From the NCBI RefSeq assembly GCF_002931055.1, contig NZ_PSXX01000003.1:124001-188000 (forward strand): 64,000 nucleotides of DNA. Reading direction: 5' to 3'. The stretch is from Pseudoclavibacter sp. AY1H1 (GTDB lineage Bacteria > Actinomycetota > Actinomycetes > Actinomycetales > Microbacteriaceae). Of this stretch, positions 18,846 to 27,698 are shown piece by piece. The first letter of the stretch is position 1, and every line of letters begins with the position of its first letter. A model generated the notes under the pieces. The model saw only the letters and a program-made list of their open reading frames with translations, was not told where the DNA came from and searched no databases. Position numbers and translations under genes: made by a program.

Positions 18846-19027
18846 CCGCACCACCTCCCTTGCCGGGAGTCTGGACCGCCACGCACCGCTCGCTCACGTC
18901 GAGGCCAGCCTCTGTGGAGCGCCGGGCGTCCACAGGACGAGCGTCAGCAGAGTCGCCGACCGACGCCGGACGCACCGCGGCCCGGAACGCGGTCCGGAAC
19001 GCGGGTGCCCGCCGGCCTGGCTGCGCG

Positions 19028-21127
19028 TCAGCCGCGCTGCGCGAGGGCCAGCGGCAGCACGGCGCTCGCACCCGCACGGCGGAGCTCACGCGAGCAGACC
19101 GTCATGGTCCAACCGCTGTCGACGAAGTCGTCGATGAGGAGCACGGGCCCCGCCGGGATATCGAGCGACCCCGCCGAGAATCGTCCCTCGACGCTGGAGA
19201 GCCGGAACGCACTGTTGCCACCCGGCTGGCCCGCCGGCCCGCCGCGAACGAGATCAAGCGACCCCAGGAGCGGCAGACGCCCCGCACCGGCGATGCCCTC
19301 GGCAAGCGAAGCGCTCAGGCGGGGCCTCGAGCGCGAGGGAACGAACACGACTCCCTGCGGCCGCGCCGCCCACTTCCACTCGGACAGGATGCGGATGCAC
19401 GCCTGCAGCAACGGCCCCGTCACGGTCGTCTCCGGCCCGGCCGAGTCGAACAGCTCACGCAGCGGACCTCCCCAGCCGAGGTCGCTGAGGCGCGCGAGCA
19501 CCCGGCCCTCTGACGCCTGCTCCTCCTTGGGGATGCGCCCCTTCAGGTCGACACCCAGGCTCGCCATGCCGCTCGGCCATTGGCGCCTCGGCGCGATGTC
19601 GGCGCCGACACGATCGAGCGCGGCCCCCGCTCTCGCCTGCACCGCCGCATCCGTCGTCGAGTCGAACCAGACGCCCGCGCAGTTGTCGCAGCGCCCGCAC
19701 GGCGCCGCGGTCGAGTCGTCGAGCTGACGTTGCAGGAACTCCATGCGACAGCCGTCGGTGCGCTCGTAGTCGATCATCGACTGCGCCTCCGCCGATCGGG
19801 CCGAGGCGATACGGGCGTAGCGCTCGCCGTCGTAGCTCCACGGCTGGCCGGTCGAGACCCAGCCGCCCTGCTCGCGCCGTACAGCGCCGTCGACGTCGAG
19901 CACCTTGAGCAGCAGCTCGAGGCGAGAGCGTCGGAGGTCGACCGCCGATTCGAGCGCGACCGTCGACCGCGGTGAGCCGCCAAGCGCGCCGAGGACAGCC
20001 TGCGCGCGCTCCTCGTCCGGCATAGAGACCGTCGCGAAGTACTCCCAGATGGCGCGGTCCTCCTCGCCCGGCAGCAGCAGCACGTCGGCCGACGCGCTCG
20101 AACGACCGGCTCGGCCGACCTGCTGGTAGTACGCCACGGGCGACGACGGCGCCCCGAGGTGCACGACGAACCCGAGGTCGGGCTTGTCGAACCCCATGCC
20201 GAGGGCGCTTGTGGCGACCAGTGCCTTGACCTCGTTGCGCTTCAGTGCGCCCTCGAGGCGCTCGCGCTCGTCTGGGTCGGTCTTGCCCGTGTACGCGGGC
20301 GCGTGGATTCCGGCTTCCCGGAGGGCCGCTGACGTATCTTCGGCCCCCGCGACCGTGAGGGTGTAGATGATGCCGGATCCCGGTAGCTCATCGAGGTGCT
20401 GCAGGAGCCACGCCAGCCGCTCACGAGCGTTGCCGAGTCGGAGCACGCCGAGTCGGAGGCTGGCTCGCGCGAGCGGGCCGCGGATCGTGAGGATGCCGCT
20501 GCGGCCGAGCTGCTCCTCGATGTCGTGGACGACGCGCTCGTTCGCGGTCGCCGTCGTCGCGAGGACGGGGATGTCGGTGCCGAGCCCGGAGATGAGGGAC
20601 GCGATGCGACGGTAGTCGGGCCGGAAGTCGTGACCCCAGTCGGAGATGCAGTGCGCCTCGTCGACCACGACAAGACCCGTGCGGTTGAGGAGCTCCGGCA
20701 GCTGCGTGTCGCGGAACTCCGGGTTGTTGAGACGCTCGGGCGACACGAGCAGGACATCGATCTCGTCGGCGGCGAGCTGCTCTCGGATGCTCGCCCACTC
20801 GTGCGCGTTCGCCGACGACATGGACACCGCGCGCACGCCGGCGCGACTCGCGGCCTCGACCTGGTCGCGCATGAGGGCGAGCAGCGGCGAGATGAGGATC
20901 GTCGGCCCGGCGCCGCGGGCACGCAGCATGAGGCTCGAGATGAAGTACACGGCCGACTTGCCCCAGCCGGTGCGCTGCACGACGAGGACTCGTCGGCGCT
21001 CGTCGACGATCGCCGAGATCGCCTCGAGCTGTCCGTCGTGGAAGACCGCGTCGTCTCTGCCGACAAGCGCCCTCAGGATCTGAGTGGCTGCGGATGCGGT
21101 GGCGTCGGGAATCATCGTCTCTGTCAC
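19028..21127 (-). CDS. RecQ-type ATP-dependent DNA helicase fused to a phosphoribosyltransferase-like domain
   Basis: A 699-residue protein. Residues ~15-340 are a RecQ helicase core: QRTGWGKSAVYF (Walker A), VVDEAHCISDWGHDFRPDYR (DEAH box plus RecQ loop), ATTATANE, and VVHLGAPSSPVAYYQQVGRA. A RecQ zinc domain follows, with Cys in GCRMEF and PCGRCDNC. The C-terminal ~150 residues are not RecQ-C or HRDC but end in GPVLLIDDFVDSGWTMT, a PRPP-binding motif like that of ComF/orotate phosphoribosyltransferases. Similar fusions occur in other Actinobacteria; their purpose is unknown. The GTG at 21127 has GGGAG nine bases upstream; ATG 21115 is an alternative. Confidence 0.88.
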   Translation of the reverse strand: MTETMIPDATASAATQILRALVGRDDAVFHDGQLEAISAIVDERRRVLVVQRTGWGKSAVYFISSLMLRARGAGPTILISPLLALMRDQVEAASRAGVRAVSMSSANAHEWASIREQLAADEIDVLLVSPERLNNPEFRDTQLPELLNRTGLVVVDEAHCISDWGHDFRPDYRRIASLISGLGTDIPVLATTATANERVVHDIEEQLGRSGILTIRGPLARASLRLGVLRLGNARERLAWLLQHLDELPGSGIIYTLTVAGAEDTSAALREAGIHAPAYTGKTDPDERERLEGALKRNEVKALVATSALGMGFDKPDLGFVVHLGAPSSPVAYYQQVGRAGRSSASADVLLLPGEEDRAIWEYFATVSMPDEERAQAVLGALGGSPRSTVALESAVDLRRSRLELLLKVLDVDGAVRREQGGWVSTGQPWSYDGERYARIASARSAEAQSMIDYERTDGCRMEFLQRQLDDSTAAPCGRCDNCAGVWFDSTTDAAVQARAGAALDRVGADIAPRRQWPSGMASLGVDLKGRIPKEEQASEGRVLARLSDLGWGGPLRELFDSAGPETTVTGPLLQACIRILSEWKWAARPQGVVFVPSRSRPRLSASLAEGIAGAGRLPLLGSLDLVRGGPAGQPGGNSAFRLSSVEGRFSAGSLDIPAGPVLLIDDFVDSGWTMTVCSRELRRAGASAVLPLALAQRG

Positions 21128-21188
21128 TCCACGAGGCTCCCACGGACCACCGACATCAGCGTCCACTCGGCGCGTCGCCGCGCGCCCG

Positions 21189-21512
21189 CTATTCGTCGAG
21201 TGCGAGTTCCTTGGGAAGCTCGAACTCCTTTGAGCCCGTCTCCTCGACGTTGACGTCCTTGAACGTCAGCACGCGAACCTGCTTGACGAAGCGGTCGGAA
21301 CGGTAGATGTCCCACACCCACACGTCTTTCATCGTGAGCTCGAAGTAGAAATCGTGCTCGGTGTCGCGCCGCACCAGGTCCACGCTGTTCGCAAGGTAGA
21401 AGCGGCGCTCGGTCTCGATCACGTATTTGAACTGCCCCGCGACGTCGCGGTACTCGCGAAACAGGGAAAGCTCCTGCTCGCGCTCGTAATCGTCGAAATT
21501 CTCGTCGTCCAT
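21189..21512 (-). CDS. DUF2469 family protein
   Basis: A 107-residue acidic protein beginning MDDENFDDYEREQELSLFRE, with the family's Tyr/Arg-rich middle (FKYVIETERRFYLANSVD) and the strand YFELTMKDVWVWDIYR. DUF2469 is restricted to Actinobacteria and nearly always lies between rnhB and yraN/yifB, as here. No function is known. It begins 12 bases after rnhB and is probably cotranscribed with lepB-rnhB. Confidence 0.93.
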   Translation of the reverse strand: MDDENFDDYEREQELSLFREYRDVAGQFKYVIETERRFYLANSVDLVRRDTEHDFYFELTMKDVWVWDIYRSDRFVKQVRVLTFKDVNVEETGSKEFELPKELALDE

Positions 21513-21524
21513 GATCCGCCCAGT

Positions 21525-22178
21525 CTACGGGGTCGCGGCGCGAAGCCAGGTGTGCCGGTGGAGCTCGCTCGGGCCCGCCGCGGCGATCGCCGCGAGGTGG
21601 GCCGCGCTGCCGTATCCCTTGTTCGATTCCCAGAGGTATTCGGGATGCGCCTCACCCGCCGAGACCATGAGGGCATCGCGTTCCAGCTTCGCGATCACGG
21701 ACGCTGCAGCGACCGAGGTGCAGTCCCGGTCGGCCTTCGGGCGCACCACGACGCGGAGCGGCGTCGACAGGCACGGCGAGAGCCAGTCGTGCGAGCCGTC
21801 GAGCAGCACGACGGCATCCGCGACCGGGACCCCGCTCGCGTGGAGTTCGGCGAGCGCCCGCTTGGCGGCGGCCCCGAGGCAGGCGGTGATGCCGCGCTCG
21901 TCGATCTCGATGGCACTCGCGTACCCGACGCCGACGCTCATCGCCCACGCCTCGATGCCCGCGCGTGCTTCGAGCCGGCGCTTCGCGCTCAGCAGCTTCG
22001 AGTCGCGGACGCCCGCCGGGGCCCCGAGCTCGATCCTGGCGGCGTCGATCGCGCAGGCTCCGACAGCGACGGGCCCTGCGATGGCTCCGCGCCCGACCTC
22101 GTCGACGCCGATGACGACGGGGGCGGTGAGCAGCAGCTCTCGCTCGACGTCGAGCGTGGGGTCGACGGGTGGTGTCAC
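21525..22178 (-). CDS. rnhB: ribonuclease HII
   Basis: A 217-residue enzyme removing ribonucleotides from DNA and RNA of RNA-DNA hybrids. Metal-site residues are in GVDEVGRGAIAGPVAVGA (Asp, Glu), LLDGSHDWL (Asp), and ADRDCTSVAAASVIAKLERD (second Asp); RDSKLLSAKRR is also conserved. Its GTG start overlaps the lepB stop as GTGA, which fixes the start and implies coupling. The length is typical. Confidence 0.95.
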   Translation of the reverse strand: MTPPVDPTLDVERELLLTAPVVIGVDEVGRGAIAGPVAVGACAIDAARIELGAPAGVRDSKLLSAKRRLEARAGIEAWAMSVGVGYASAIEIDERGITACLGAAAKRALAELHASGVPVADAVVLLDGSHDWLSPCLSTPLRVVVRPKADRDCTSVAAASVIAKLERDALMVSAGEAHPEYLWESNKGYGSAAHLAAIAAAGPSELHRHTWLRAATP

Positions 22179-23053
22179 TCCTGGTCCGTCCGCTCCGGGA
22201 CGCGGTCGAAGACCTCGGGGTAGTTGCCGAGGAAGGTGAAGCGATCGAGCGGCCAGTTCAGCAGGAACGCCTTGCCGACGACGTCGTCGACGGGCACGAA
22301 GCCGCCTCCCGGCTCGTCCTGGTGGTACCGGGAGTCCTCCGAGTTGTAGCGGTTGTCGCCCATGACCCAGAGGTGCCCCTCCGGGACGGTCACGTCGAAC
22401 GGCAGCCCCGAGGCCGCCTGCCCGTCCGGGAGCAGCAGGTACGGCTCGCCGATCGGCAGCCCGTTGATGAGCACCTGGCCGTACTCGTTGCAGCACGAGA
22501 CCGTATCGCCAGGCAGCCCGATGACCCGCTTGATGAGGTGGTTGCTCGTCTCTTCCGGCTTGAGGCCCACGAACTCGAGGGCGCCGTCGACCGCGGCCTG
22601 CGACGCGGTCTTCTCCGTCGGCGCGACGACCGGGAGCCATCCGCCCGGATCCTCGAACACGACGATGTCGCCGCGCTCGATGCCGATCATGTCCGGAACG
22701 AGGAGGTTGACGAGGACGCGGTCCTCGACGACGAGCGTGTCGTTCATCGACGCGGAGGGGATGTAGAAGGGCCGCAGCAGGAAGGTCTTGATGAGCATCG
22801 ACATGACGATCGCGAGGACCGCGACGATGACGAGGTCGCGCGCGAACGAGAGCATCGCCTTGCCGAGACGGCCGGTGCGCTCCGGCGCGGGCTCATCAGC
22901 GGCGATGAGGCCCGTCGCGTGGATGGGCGCGTCGGCGATCTCGGACGCGCCCAGTCCCGCAGGGCGATCGGTGCGACCGAGGCGGTGCCTGCCCTCGTGC
23001 GGCGCTCGTCCGTGAGACGGAGCGCGGCGATCGCGCGCACTCGCGTCGACCAT
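22175..23053 (-). CDS. lepB: signal peptidase I
   Basis: A 292-residue type I signal peptidase. About 60 hydrophilic cytoplasmic residues precede one membrane segment (FARDLVIVAVLAIVMSMLI). The catalytic Ser is in IPSASMNDTL and the catalytic Lys in HLIKRVIGLPGDTV; box E (HLWVMGDNRYNSEDSRY) is intact. The active site faces outside and releases exported proteins, such as the cell-wall enzymes in this window. It sits between rplS and rnhB, the usual position. Confidence 0.95.
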   Translation of the reverse strand: MVDASARDRRAPSHGRAPHEGRHRLGRTDRPAGLGASEIADAPIHATGLIAADEPAPERTGRLGKAMLSFARDLVIVAVLAIVMSMLIKTFLLRPFYIPSASMNDTLVVEDRVLVNLLVPDMIGIERGDIVVFEDPGGWLPVVAPTEKTASQAAVDGALEFVGLKPEETSNHLIKRVIGLPGDTVSCCNEYGQVLINGLPIGEPYLLLPDGQAASGLPFDVTVPEGHLWVMGDNRYNSEDSRYHQDEPGGGFVPVDDVVGKAFLLNWPLDRFTFLGNYPEVFDRVPERTDQE

Positions 23054-23110
23054 GGCGCCCCCTCAAGCTCGGTCCGCCGTGGCGGTTGTGATGTTTCGTC
23101 CGGATCGACA

Positions 23111-23140
23111 CGAATGGCTCCCGCTATGGGGAGCCATTCG
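23111..23140 (-). terminator. rplS terminator hairpin
   Basis: A 12-bp perfect stem (23111-23122 with 23129-23140) with a 6-base loop lies 15 bases past the rplS stop and before lepB. No U-tract. It probably ends most rplS transcripts and lets lepB use its own promoter. Confidence 0.7.
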
Positions 23141-23154
23141 CCTACTGCTGAAGC

Positions 23155-23505
23155 CTAGTTGTCGCGCTTCTCGCGGATCTTCGCAGCCTTGCCACGACGA
23201 CCACGGAGGTAGTAGAGCTTCGCGCGACGCACGGCGCCGCGGGAGACGATCTCGATCTTCTCGATGACCGGGGTGTGCACGGGGAACGTGCGCTCCACGC
23301 CCACCTGGAAGCTGACCTTGCGGACCGTGAAGGTCTCGCGGACGCCAGCGCCCTGACGAGCGATGACAACACCCTGGAAGACCTGGACGCGCGAGCGCGT
23401 GCCTTCGACGATGTTCACGTGCACCTTGACGGTGTCGCCGGGGCGGAAGTCTGGGACATCGCTACGCAGCGATGCTGCGTCGATGACGTCGATAACGTTG
23501 GTCAT
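23155..23505 (-). CDS. rplS: 50S ribosomal protein L19
   Basis: A 116-residue L19. The start [20 protein letters not shown] fits the family; hallmarks are [53 protein letters not shown], and [15 protein letters not shown] near the C-terminus. L19 sits at the 30S-50S interface. The 169-base upstream leader has no recognised element beyond a probable promoter. Confidence 0.97.
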   Translation of the reverse strand: MTNVIDVIDAASLRSDVPDFRPGDTVKVHVNIVEGTRSRVQVFQGVVIARQGAGVRETFTVRKVSFQVGVERTFPVHTPVIEKIEIVSRGAVRRAKLYYLRGRRGKAAKIREKRDN

Positions 23506-23674
23506 GATTTCGCTCTCTGCAGTCGCCACAGGTCGGCTGCGAAGGTCAGTGAAGAGGTTGGCGTGCATCGCGAAGTGCTCTCGTCCCCTGTGGCAGAGTC
23601 GAGCCGCGGCACAAGGATCTAGTAAACCACGCCCGACAGACGCCCGCAATGCGAGCGCCGAGCGGAACGCACGC

Positions 23675-24238
23675 TCAGCTGCGCTCTTCCGGGTCGGGGT
23701 CGAGGGTGATGACCTTTCCGGCATCTGGTCCGGATGCTCCCCCACCTCCCGCGGGCGGCCCTCCCCGCCCCGACGCCCCGGGCATCCCAGGGGTCGGCAT
23801 GCCGGGCATGCCGCCGAACAGGCCGAACGGATTCGCCTGCGGACCCGCGGTCTGCGCAGCTGCCAGCCGCTCCTGGACGACAGCCGTCAGTCGCCTGCGC
23901 GCGACGGAGCCCGCGACGACCATGGACAGGAACGCGGCGGCGAGCACCCACAGCCCTGGAGCGTCGGGAACCACGGCTCCGACCGCCCAGAGCAGCCAGG
24001 GCACGACGATGAGGGGGACATCGCGCAGCTGCAGGGCCTTGGACTCGCGGATGTCGGGCCTGAGCCAGAAGTTCGCGGAGAGGATGAGGAGCCCGGCGAC
24101 GGCCGCGAGACCCGCGAATCCGAAGACGAACAATCGCCCGACCGGGGCGCCGAGGATGAGCCACCCCACGAACTGCCAGGCGGCGAGGAAGAGCGCCGCG
24201 GGGAGGAGTGCGCGGTAGATGAGTCGGCCGATGCCCAT
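23675..24238 (-). CDS. conserved membrane protein, function unknown
   Basis: A 187-residue protein with four probable membrane helices: residues ~7-30, ~33-55, ~75-92 and ~93-112. A cytoplasmic tail follows with a helical [19 protein letters not shown] and a Gly/Pro/Met-rich low-complexity end ([13 protein letters not shown]), then an acidic tip. It is not a recognised family; actinobacterial small membrane proteins with Gly/Pro-rich tails exist. It lies divergent from map, 75 bases away, and upstream of rplS on the same strand. Nothing in the sequence suggests a substrate. Confidence 0.7.
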   Translation of the reverse strand: MGIGRLIYRALLPAALFLAAWQFVGWLILGAPVGRLFVFGFAGLAAVAGLLILSANFWLRPDIRESKALQLRDVPLIVVPWLLWAVGAVVPDAPGLWVLAAAFLSMVVAGSVARRRLTAVVQERLAAAQTAGPQANPFGLFGGMPGMPTPGMPGASGRGGPPAGGGGASGPDAGKVITLDPDPEERS

Positions 24239-24313
24239 GTGCCAACGCTACGGGAGGTTCCCGAGCGGAGGCAGATCGTTCGCTCACGGCACGAGCGCCG
24301 GTACGATTGTCGG

Positions 24314-25081
24314 ATGATCGAGCTGCGCACCCAGAAGGAAATCGAAGAGATGCGACCCGCGGGGCGCTTCGTCGCCGAGGTGCTGAGCGAGCTGTCGCAG
24401 AGCGCCGCAGTCGGCACGAACCTCCTCGAGCTCGATGCTCGAGCGCACGAGCTGATCACCAAGCGCGGCGCGAAGAGCTGCTACATCGACTACCACCCCT
24501 CCTTCGGCAACTCGCCGTTCGGCAAGGTCATCTGCACGTCGGTCAACGACGCCGTCCTGCACGGCCTTCCCCACGACTACGCCCTCAAGGACGGCGACCT
24601 GCTGACGCTCGACTTCGCGGTCGCGGTCGACGGCTGGGTCAGCGACTCGGCCATCACCGTCGCGGTCGGCACGCCCCGCGAGGCGGACCTGCGCCTCGTG
24701 GCGACGACGGAGGTGGCACTGGATGCGGCCATCGAGGCCGCGCGCGCCGGCAACAAGCTCGGCGACATCTCCCACGCCATCGGCCAGGTCGCGAAGAACG
24801 CCGGCTACCCCGTGAACGTCGAGTTCGGCGGCCACGGAGTCGGCCGCACCATGCACCAGGAGCCGAGCGTCCCGAACCGCGGGCGCGCCAACCGGGGCAT
24901 GCCGCTCAAGCCGGGCCTCGTGCTGGCCATCGAGCCGTGGTTCCTCGAGACGACGGACAAGCTGGTCCAGGACGCGGACGGCTGGACGCTGCGCAGCGCA
25001 GACGGCTCGCGCGGCGCGCACAGCGAGCACACCGTCGTGATCACCGATGGCGACCCGATCGTCCTGACGGCGCGCAGCTAG
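24314..25081 (+). CDS. map: methionine aminopeptidase, type I
   Basis: A 255-residue enzyme that removes the initiator Met. The pita-bread fold is shown by CYIDYHPSFGNSPFGKVICT, HGLPHDY (His), LDFAVAVDGWVSDSA (two Asp ligands), GGHGVGRTMHQEP (His ligand and catalytic His), AIEPWF (Glu ligand), and HSEHTVVIT (last Glu ligand). All five metal ligands appear present. The ATG at 24314 gives the standard MIELRTQKEIEEMR start. It is the only rightward gene between rplS and trmD and is convergent with trmD, 12 bases apart. Confidence 0.95.
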   Translation: MIELRTQKEIEEMRPAGRFVAEVLSELSQSAAVGTNLLELDARAHELITKRGAKSCYIDYHPSFGNSPFGKVICTSVNDAVLHGLPHDYALKDGDLLTLDFAVAVDGWVSDSAITVAVGTPREADLRLVATTEVALDAAIEAARAGNKLGDISHAIGQVAKNAGYPVNVEFGGHGVGRTMHQEPSVPNRGRANRGMPLKPGLVLAIEPWFLETTDKLVQDADGWTLRSADGSRGAHSEHTVVITDGDPIVLTARS

Positions 25082-25093
25082 CGCGCCGAGCTG

Positions 25094-25849
25094 CTAGCGG
25101 GCCTCGGGCGGCAGCAGCTCGGGGCGGACGCGTCGCGTGCGTTCGATCTGCTGCTCGTGGCGCCAGGTGGCGATCTTCGCGTGGTGCCCGCTCAGGAGCA
25201 CCTCTGGCACCTCGCGGCCGCGCCACACGGCGGGCTTCGTGTAGCTCGGGTACTCGAGCAGGCCGTCCTCGTGCGACTCCTCGACGAGCGACTCCGGGTT
25301 GCCGACGACCCCGGGAACCAGGCGACCGAAGGCCTCGATCATGGCCGTGACGGCCACTTCTCCCCCGTTGAGCACGTAGTCACCGAGGCTCACGAGCTCG
25401 ACTCTGGCGCGCTGCGCGGTGTCGTCGAAGACACGCTGGTCGATGCCCTCGTACCGCCCGCAGCCGAACACGATGTGCTTCTCGAGCGCGTAGCGCCGAG
25501 CGGTCGCCTGCGTGAAGACCGTTCCGGCGGGTGATGGGAAGACGACGAGGGGCCTGGTGTCGCCATCGCCCGCCTCCTGGGCTGCGGCGTTGGTGCCAGC
25601 AGCCGTCTCGGCGTCGGCGGCCTCGTCGAGGATCCTGTCGATCGTCTGCCCCCAGGGCTCTGGCTTCATGACCATGCCGGCGCCACCGCCGTAGGGGGTG
25701 TCGTCCACCGTGCGGTGCCGGTCGGTCGTCGCGTCGCGCAGGTCGTGCACTCGGACGTCGATGATGCCGTCCTGCCTGGCCCTGCCGAGCAGGGACACAT
25801 CGAGCACCTGGAAGAACTCGGGAAAGATGGTGACGATGTCGACGCGCAT
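25094..25849 (-). CDS. trmD: tRNA (guanine-N1-)-methyltransferase
   Basis: A 251-residue SPOUT enzyme making m1G37 in tRNA. The start [20 protein letters not shown], the segment [20 protein letters not shown], the knot region [13 protein letters not shown], and [20 protein letters not shown] plus [12 protein letters not shown] are all family hallmarks. Compared with E. coli TrmD it has a short extra Ala-rich insertion (around [17 protein letters not shown]). It follows rimM across a terminator-like hairpin. Confidence 0.96.
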   Translation of the reverse strand: MRVDIVTIFPEFFQVLDVSLLGRARQDGIIDVRVHDLRDATTDRHRTVDDTPYGGGAGMVMKPEPWGQTIDRILDEAADAETAAGTNAAAQEAGDGDTRPLVVFPSPAGTVFTQATARRYALEKHIVFGCGRYEGIDQRVFDDTAQRARVELVSLGDYVLNGGEVAVTAMIEAFGRLVPGVVGNPESLVEESHEDGLLEYPSYTKPAVWRGREVPEVLLSGHHAKIATWRHEQQIERTRRVRPELLPPEAR

Positions 25850-25868
25850 GGGCTCCAGCTTAAGCGGA

Positions 25869-25898
25869 TGCGCGCCCGCGGTTGATCGCGGGCGCGCA
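25869..25898 (-). terminator. hairpin between rimM and trmD
   Basis: A 12-bp G+C-rich stem (25869-25880 with 25887-25898) with loop GTTGAT lies in the 73-base gap between rimM and trmD. It resembles an intrinsic terminator and could also attenuate read-through into trmD. Confidence 0.6.
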
Positions 25899-25922
25899 GA
25901 CGTGAGGATGGTGGAGGCTCGG

Positions 25923-26576
25923 TTACTCGGCCTCGGTCTTGGTCTCGGCCTTGGCAGCGACGGGCTCGGCCTCGGCAGCGACGGGCTCGGCCTTGTCGGC
26001 AGCAGCCTCGGCCGGTGCCTCGGCGGGTGACTCTTCGATCTCCTCGAAGAGGCCTCCTGGGGGCGTGACGCTGACGATGCCGGCCTCGAGGTCGACGTCG
26101 GCGACGATGGCCTTCACGAGCGGGACGAGCACTTCCGCGTCTGCGGTCTTCACGACGAGCAGGTCCTGTGCAGGGAAGTGCTCGACGCGGACGACCTGGC
26201 CGACGGAGACGCCCTCGCGCTGGACGTCGAGTCCGACGAGCTGGTGGTCGTACCAGGCGTCGTCTTCGAGCTCCTCAGCGTCGTTGGAGTCGACCCAGAG
26301 GATCGCCTTGGCAAGACTCTCGGCCGCTGTGCGGTCGGAGACCCCGACGAAGAATCCGACCGGGTGGCCGTTGTACCAACGGAGCTCCTGGAGCTCCAGG
26401 CTCTTGCCGTGCCACTCGCTCTCGGCGGGCACCTGCAGGCTGAAGCTGGCGCCGGGAACGAAGCGCCGGGCTGGCTCGTCGGTGAAGAGCTCGAGCTTGA
26501 CGGCACCCTTGAGGCCGTGGGCCTTGGTGAGCCGCCCCACTCGGAGCTCGGTGATGCCCTTCTTCTTGCCTGCCAC
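25923..26576 (-). CDS. rimM: ribosome maturation factor RimM
   Basis: A 217-residue 16S processing factor. The N-terminal RimM domain ([20 protein letters not shown]) is followed by the PRC-barrel domain ([35 protein letters not shown], and [20 protein letters not shown]). After about residue 175 there is an extra Ala/Glu/Pro/Lys tail of some 40 residues encoded by a short DNA repeat, beyond the normal end of the family. The GTG at 26576 was chosen; a TTG at 26588 overlapping the khpA stop is an alternative. Part of rpsP-khpA-rimM. Confidence 0.94.
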   Translation of the reverse strand: MAGKKKGITELRVGRLTKAHGLKGAVKLELFTDEPARRFVPGASFSLQVPAESEWHGKSLELQELRWYNGHPVGFFVGVSDRTAAESLAKAILWVDSNDAEELEDDAWYDHQLVGLDVQREGVSVGQVVRVEHFPAQDLLVVKTADAEVLVPLVKAIVADVDLEAGIVSVTPPGGLFEEIEESPAEAPAEAAADKAEPVAAEAEPVAAKAETKTEAE

Positions 26577-26577
26577 C

Positions 26578-26808
26578 TCAGTCGTCAACTACGTCGACGC
26601 GGACTCGGCGGCCATCGGCAAGGGCGGTCACGACGGTACGCAGCGCCTTGGCGGTGCGGCCGGAGCGACCGATGACGCGGCCGAGGTCCTCGGAGTGCAC
26701 ACGCACTTCGAGGACCTCGCCGCGTGCAGCCGTGCTGCGGTCCACGCGGACATCGTCGGGGTGATCGACGATTCCCTTGACGAGATGTTCCAGCGCGGAA
26801 GCGAGCAT
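26578..26808 (-). CDS. khpA: KH-domain RNA-binding protein KhpA
   Basis: A 76-residue single KH domain protein. The RNA-binding GxxG loop is in DLGRVIGRSGRTAKALRT, and the remainder is the standard beta-alpha fold. KhpA pairs with KhpB/Jag in other Gram-positives and binds many RNAs. It sits two bases after rpsP and overlaps or abuts rimM, so the three are cotranscribed. Confidence 0.95.
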   Translation of the reverse strand: MLASALEHLVKGIVDHPDDVRVDRSTAARGEVLEVRVHSEDLGRVIGRSGRTAKALRTVVTALADGRRVRVDVVDD

Positions 26809-26810
26809 GA

Positions 26811-27224
26811 CTAGGCCTCGACCTCTTCGGTCGCTGCTTCTTCGGTGACCTCGGCGGCCGGAGCTGCCTTCGGCTCAGCCTTCGGGCGGAGGACCGGCTT
26901 CTTGCCGGCGTCTGCCACGAACGGAGCCTTGGCCTCGGGTGCCTTGACCTGGTTCTCGGTCGAGCCTTCGCCCGTGAACTTGCCCCAGTCGCCCGTGAGC
27001 TTGAGCAGGACAACGACGGCCTCGGAAGCCTGTGCGCCGACGCTCAGCCAGTACTGTGCACGCTCCGAGTCGACCTCGATGAACGAGGGGTTCTCGGTGG
27101 GGTGGTACTTGCCGATCTCCTCGATGACGCGACCGTCGCGCTTGGTGCGCGAGTCGGCGACGACGATGCGGTAGTAGGGTGCCCGGATCTTTCCAAGGCG
27201 CTTCAGACGAATTTTGACAGCCAC
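26811..27224 (-). CDS. rpsP: 30S ribosomal protein S16
   Basis: A 137-residue S16. The first ~80 residues are canonical ([40 protein letters not shown]), followed by a ~50-residue Lys/Pro/Ala/Glu-rich tail typical of Actinobacteria. The GTG at 27224 matches the family start and has AGGAG six bases upstream. First gene of the rpsP-khpA-rimM(-trmD) unit. Confidence 0.96.
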   Translation of the reverse strand: MAVKIRLKRLGKIRAPYYRIVVADSRTKRDGRVIEEIGKYHPTENPSFIEVDSERAQYWLSVGAQASEAVVVLLKLTGDWGKFTGEGSTENQVKAPEAKAPFVADAGKKPVLRPKAEPKAAPAAEVTEEAATEEVEA

Positions 27225-27368
27225 GTGTCTCCTGATGGTGTGTGTATCGGCGAACGACAGCCGGAGGGCGTGGGGCACACTCGGCAGAGCTCAATGGTGA
27301 ACCGTGGGCCGGATTAGAGGGTCGAGCCCACGAGGCTCAACTGCCTAGTTTGGCAGATTCTCGGCCAG

Positions 27369-27578
27369 TTAGCCAACCGCAGAATCGTCGCCGGACCCCG
27401 AACGACTCTGCGGGTCGATCGAAGCCTCATTCGCGCGCTCCGCTCGGCGCTGTCTGCGCTGCACGAAGAAGAGGATGATCCCACCCACGAGGACGAGGAG
27501 AACGGCGCCGACGACGTAGGGCACGAAGTCCTGGGCCCCGGTCGTGGCGAGTTCTGCGAGGGCATCCGAGTAGCGCAT
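27369..27578 (-). CDS. 69-residue membrane protein resembling an isolated LAxTG sorting signal
   Basis: Small protein starting MRYSDALAELATTGAQDF. Residues 10-14 are LATTG, followed by a hydrophobic helix (VPYVVGAVLLVLVGGIILFF) and a basic stretch QRRQRRAER, then a short polar tail. This is the layout of a class-E sortase sorting signal, but there is no signal peptide or mature domain before it. GGAGG sits four bases before the ATG, so translation is likely. It may be a stand-alone small membrane protein or the leftover 3' end of a surface-protein gene; it lies between rpsP and the divergent glutamate-cysteine ligase gene. Confidence 0.6.
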   Translation of the reverse strand: MRYSDALAELATTGAQDFVPYVVGAVLLVLVGGIILFFVQRRQRRAERANEASIDPQSRSGSGDDSAVG

Positions 27579-27698
27579 GGGGCCTCCGATCTCGGGCGGC
27601 GCGTGCCGTCGCCCGACTCCTCCCTCTATCCTGCGGCGAATGCGGATCGGGCCGCAATGCAGACACGCCGCGGGCCCTGGTGCGTCTACGCTTCAACC

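Noticed and set aside
18855-19027. A small gene between yraN and the RecQ-like gene
   Set aside because: Open frames there are Arg/Pro-rich in all directions with no ribosome binding site; the gap probably holds only the yraN promoter.
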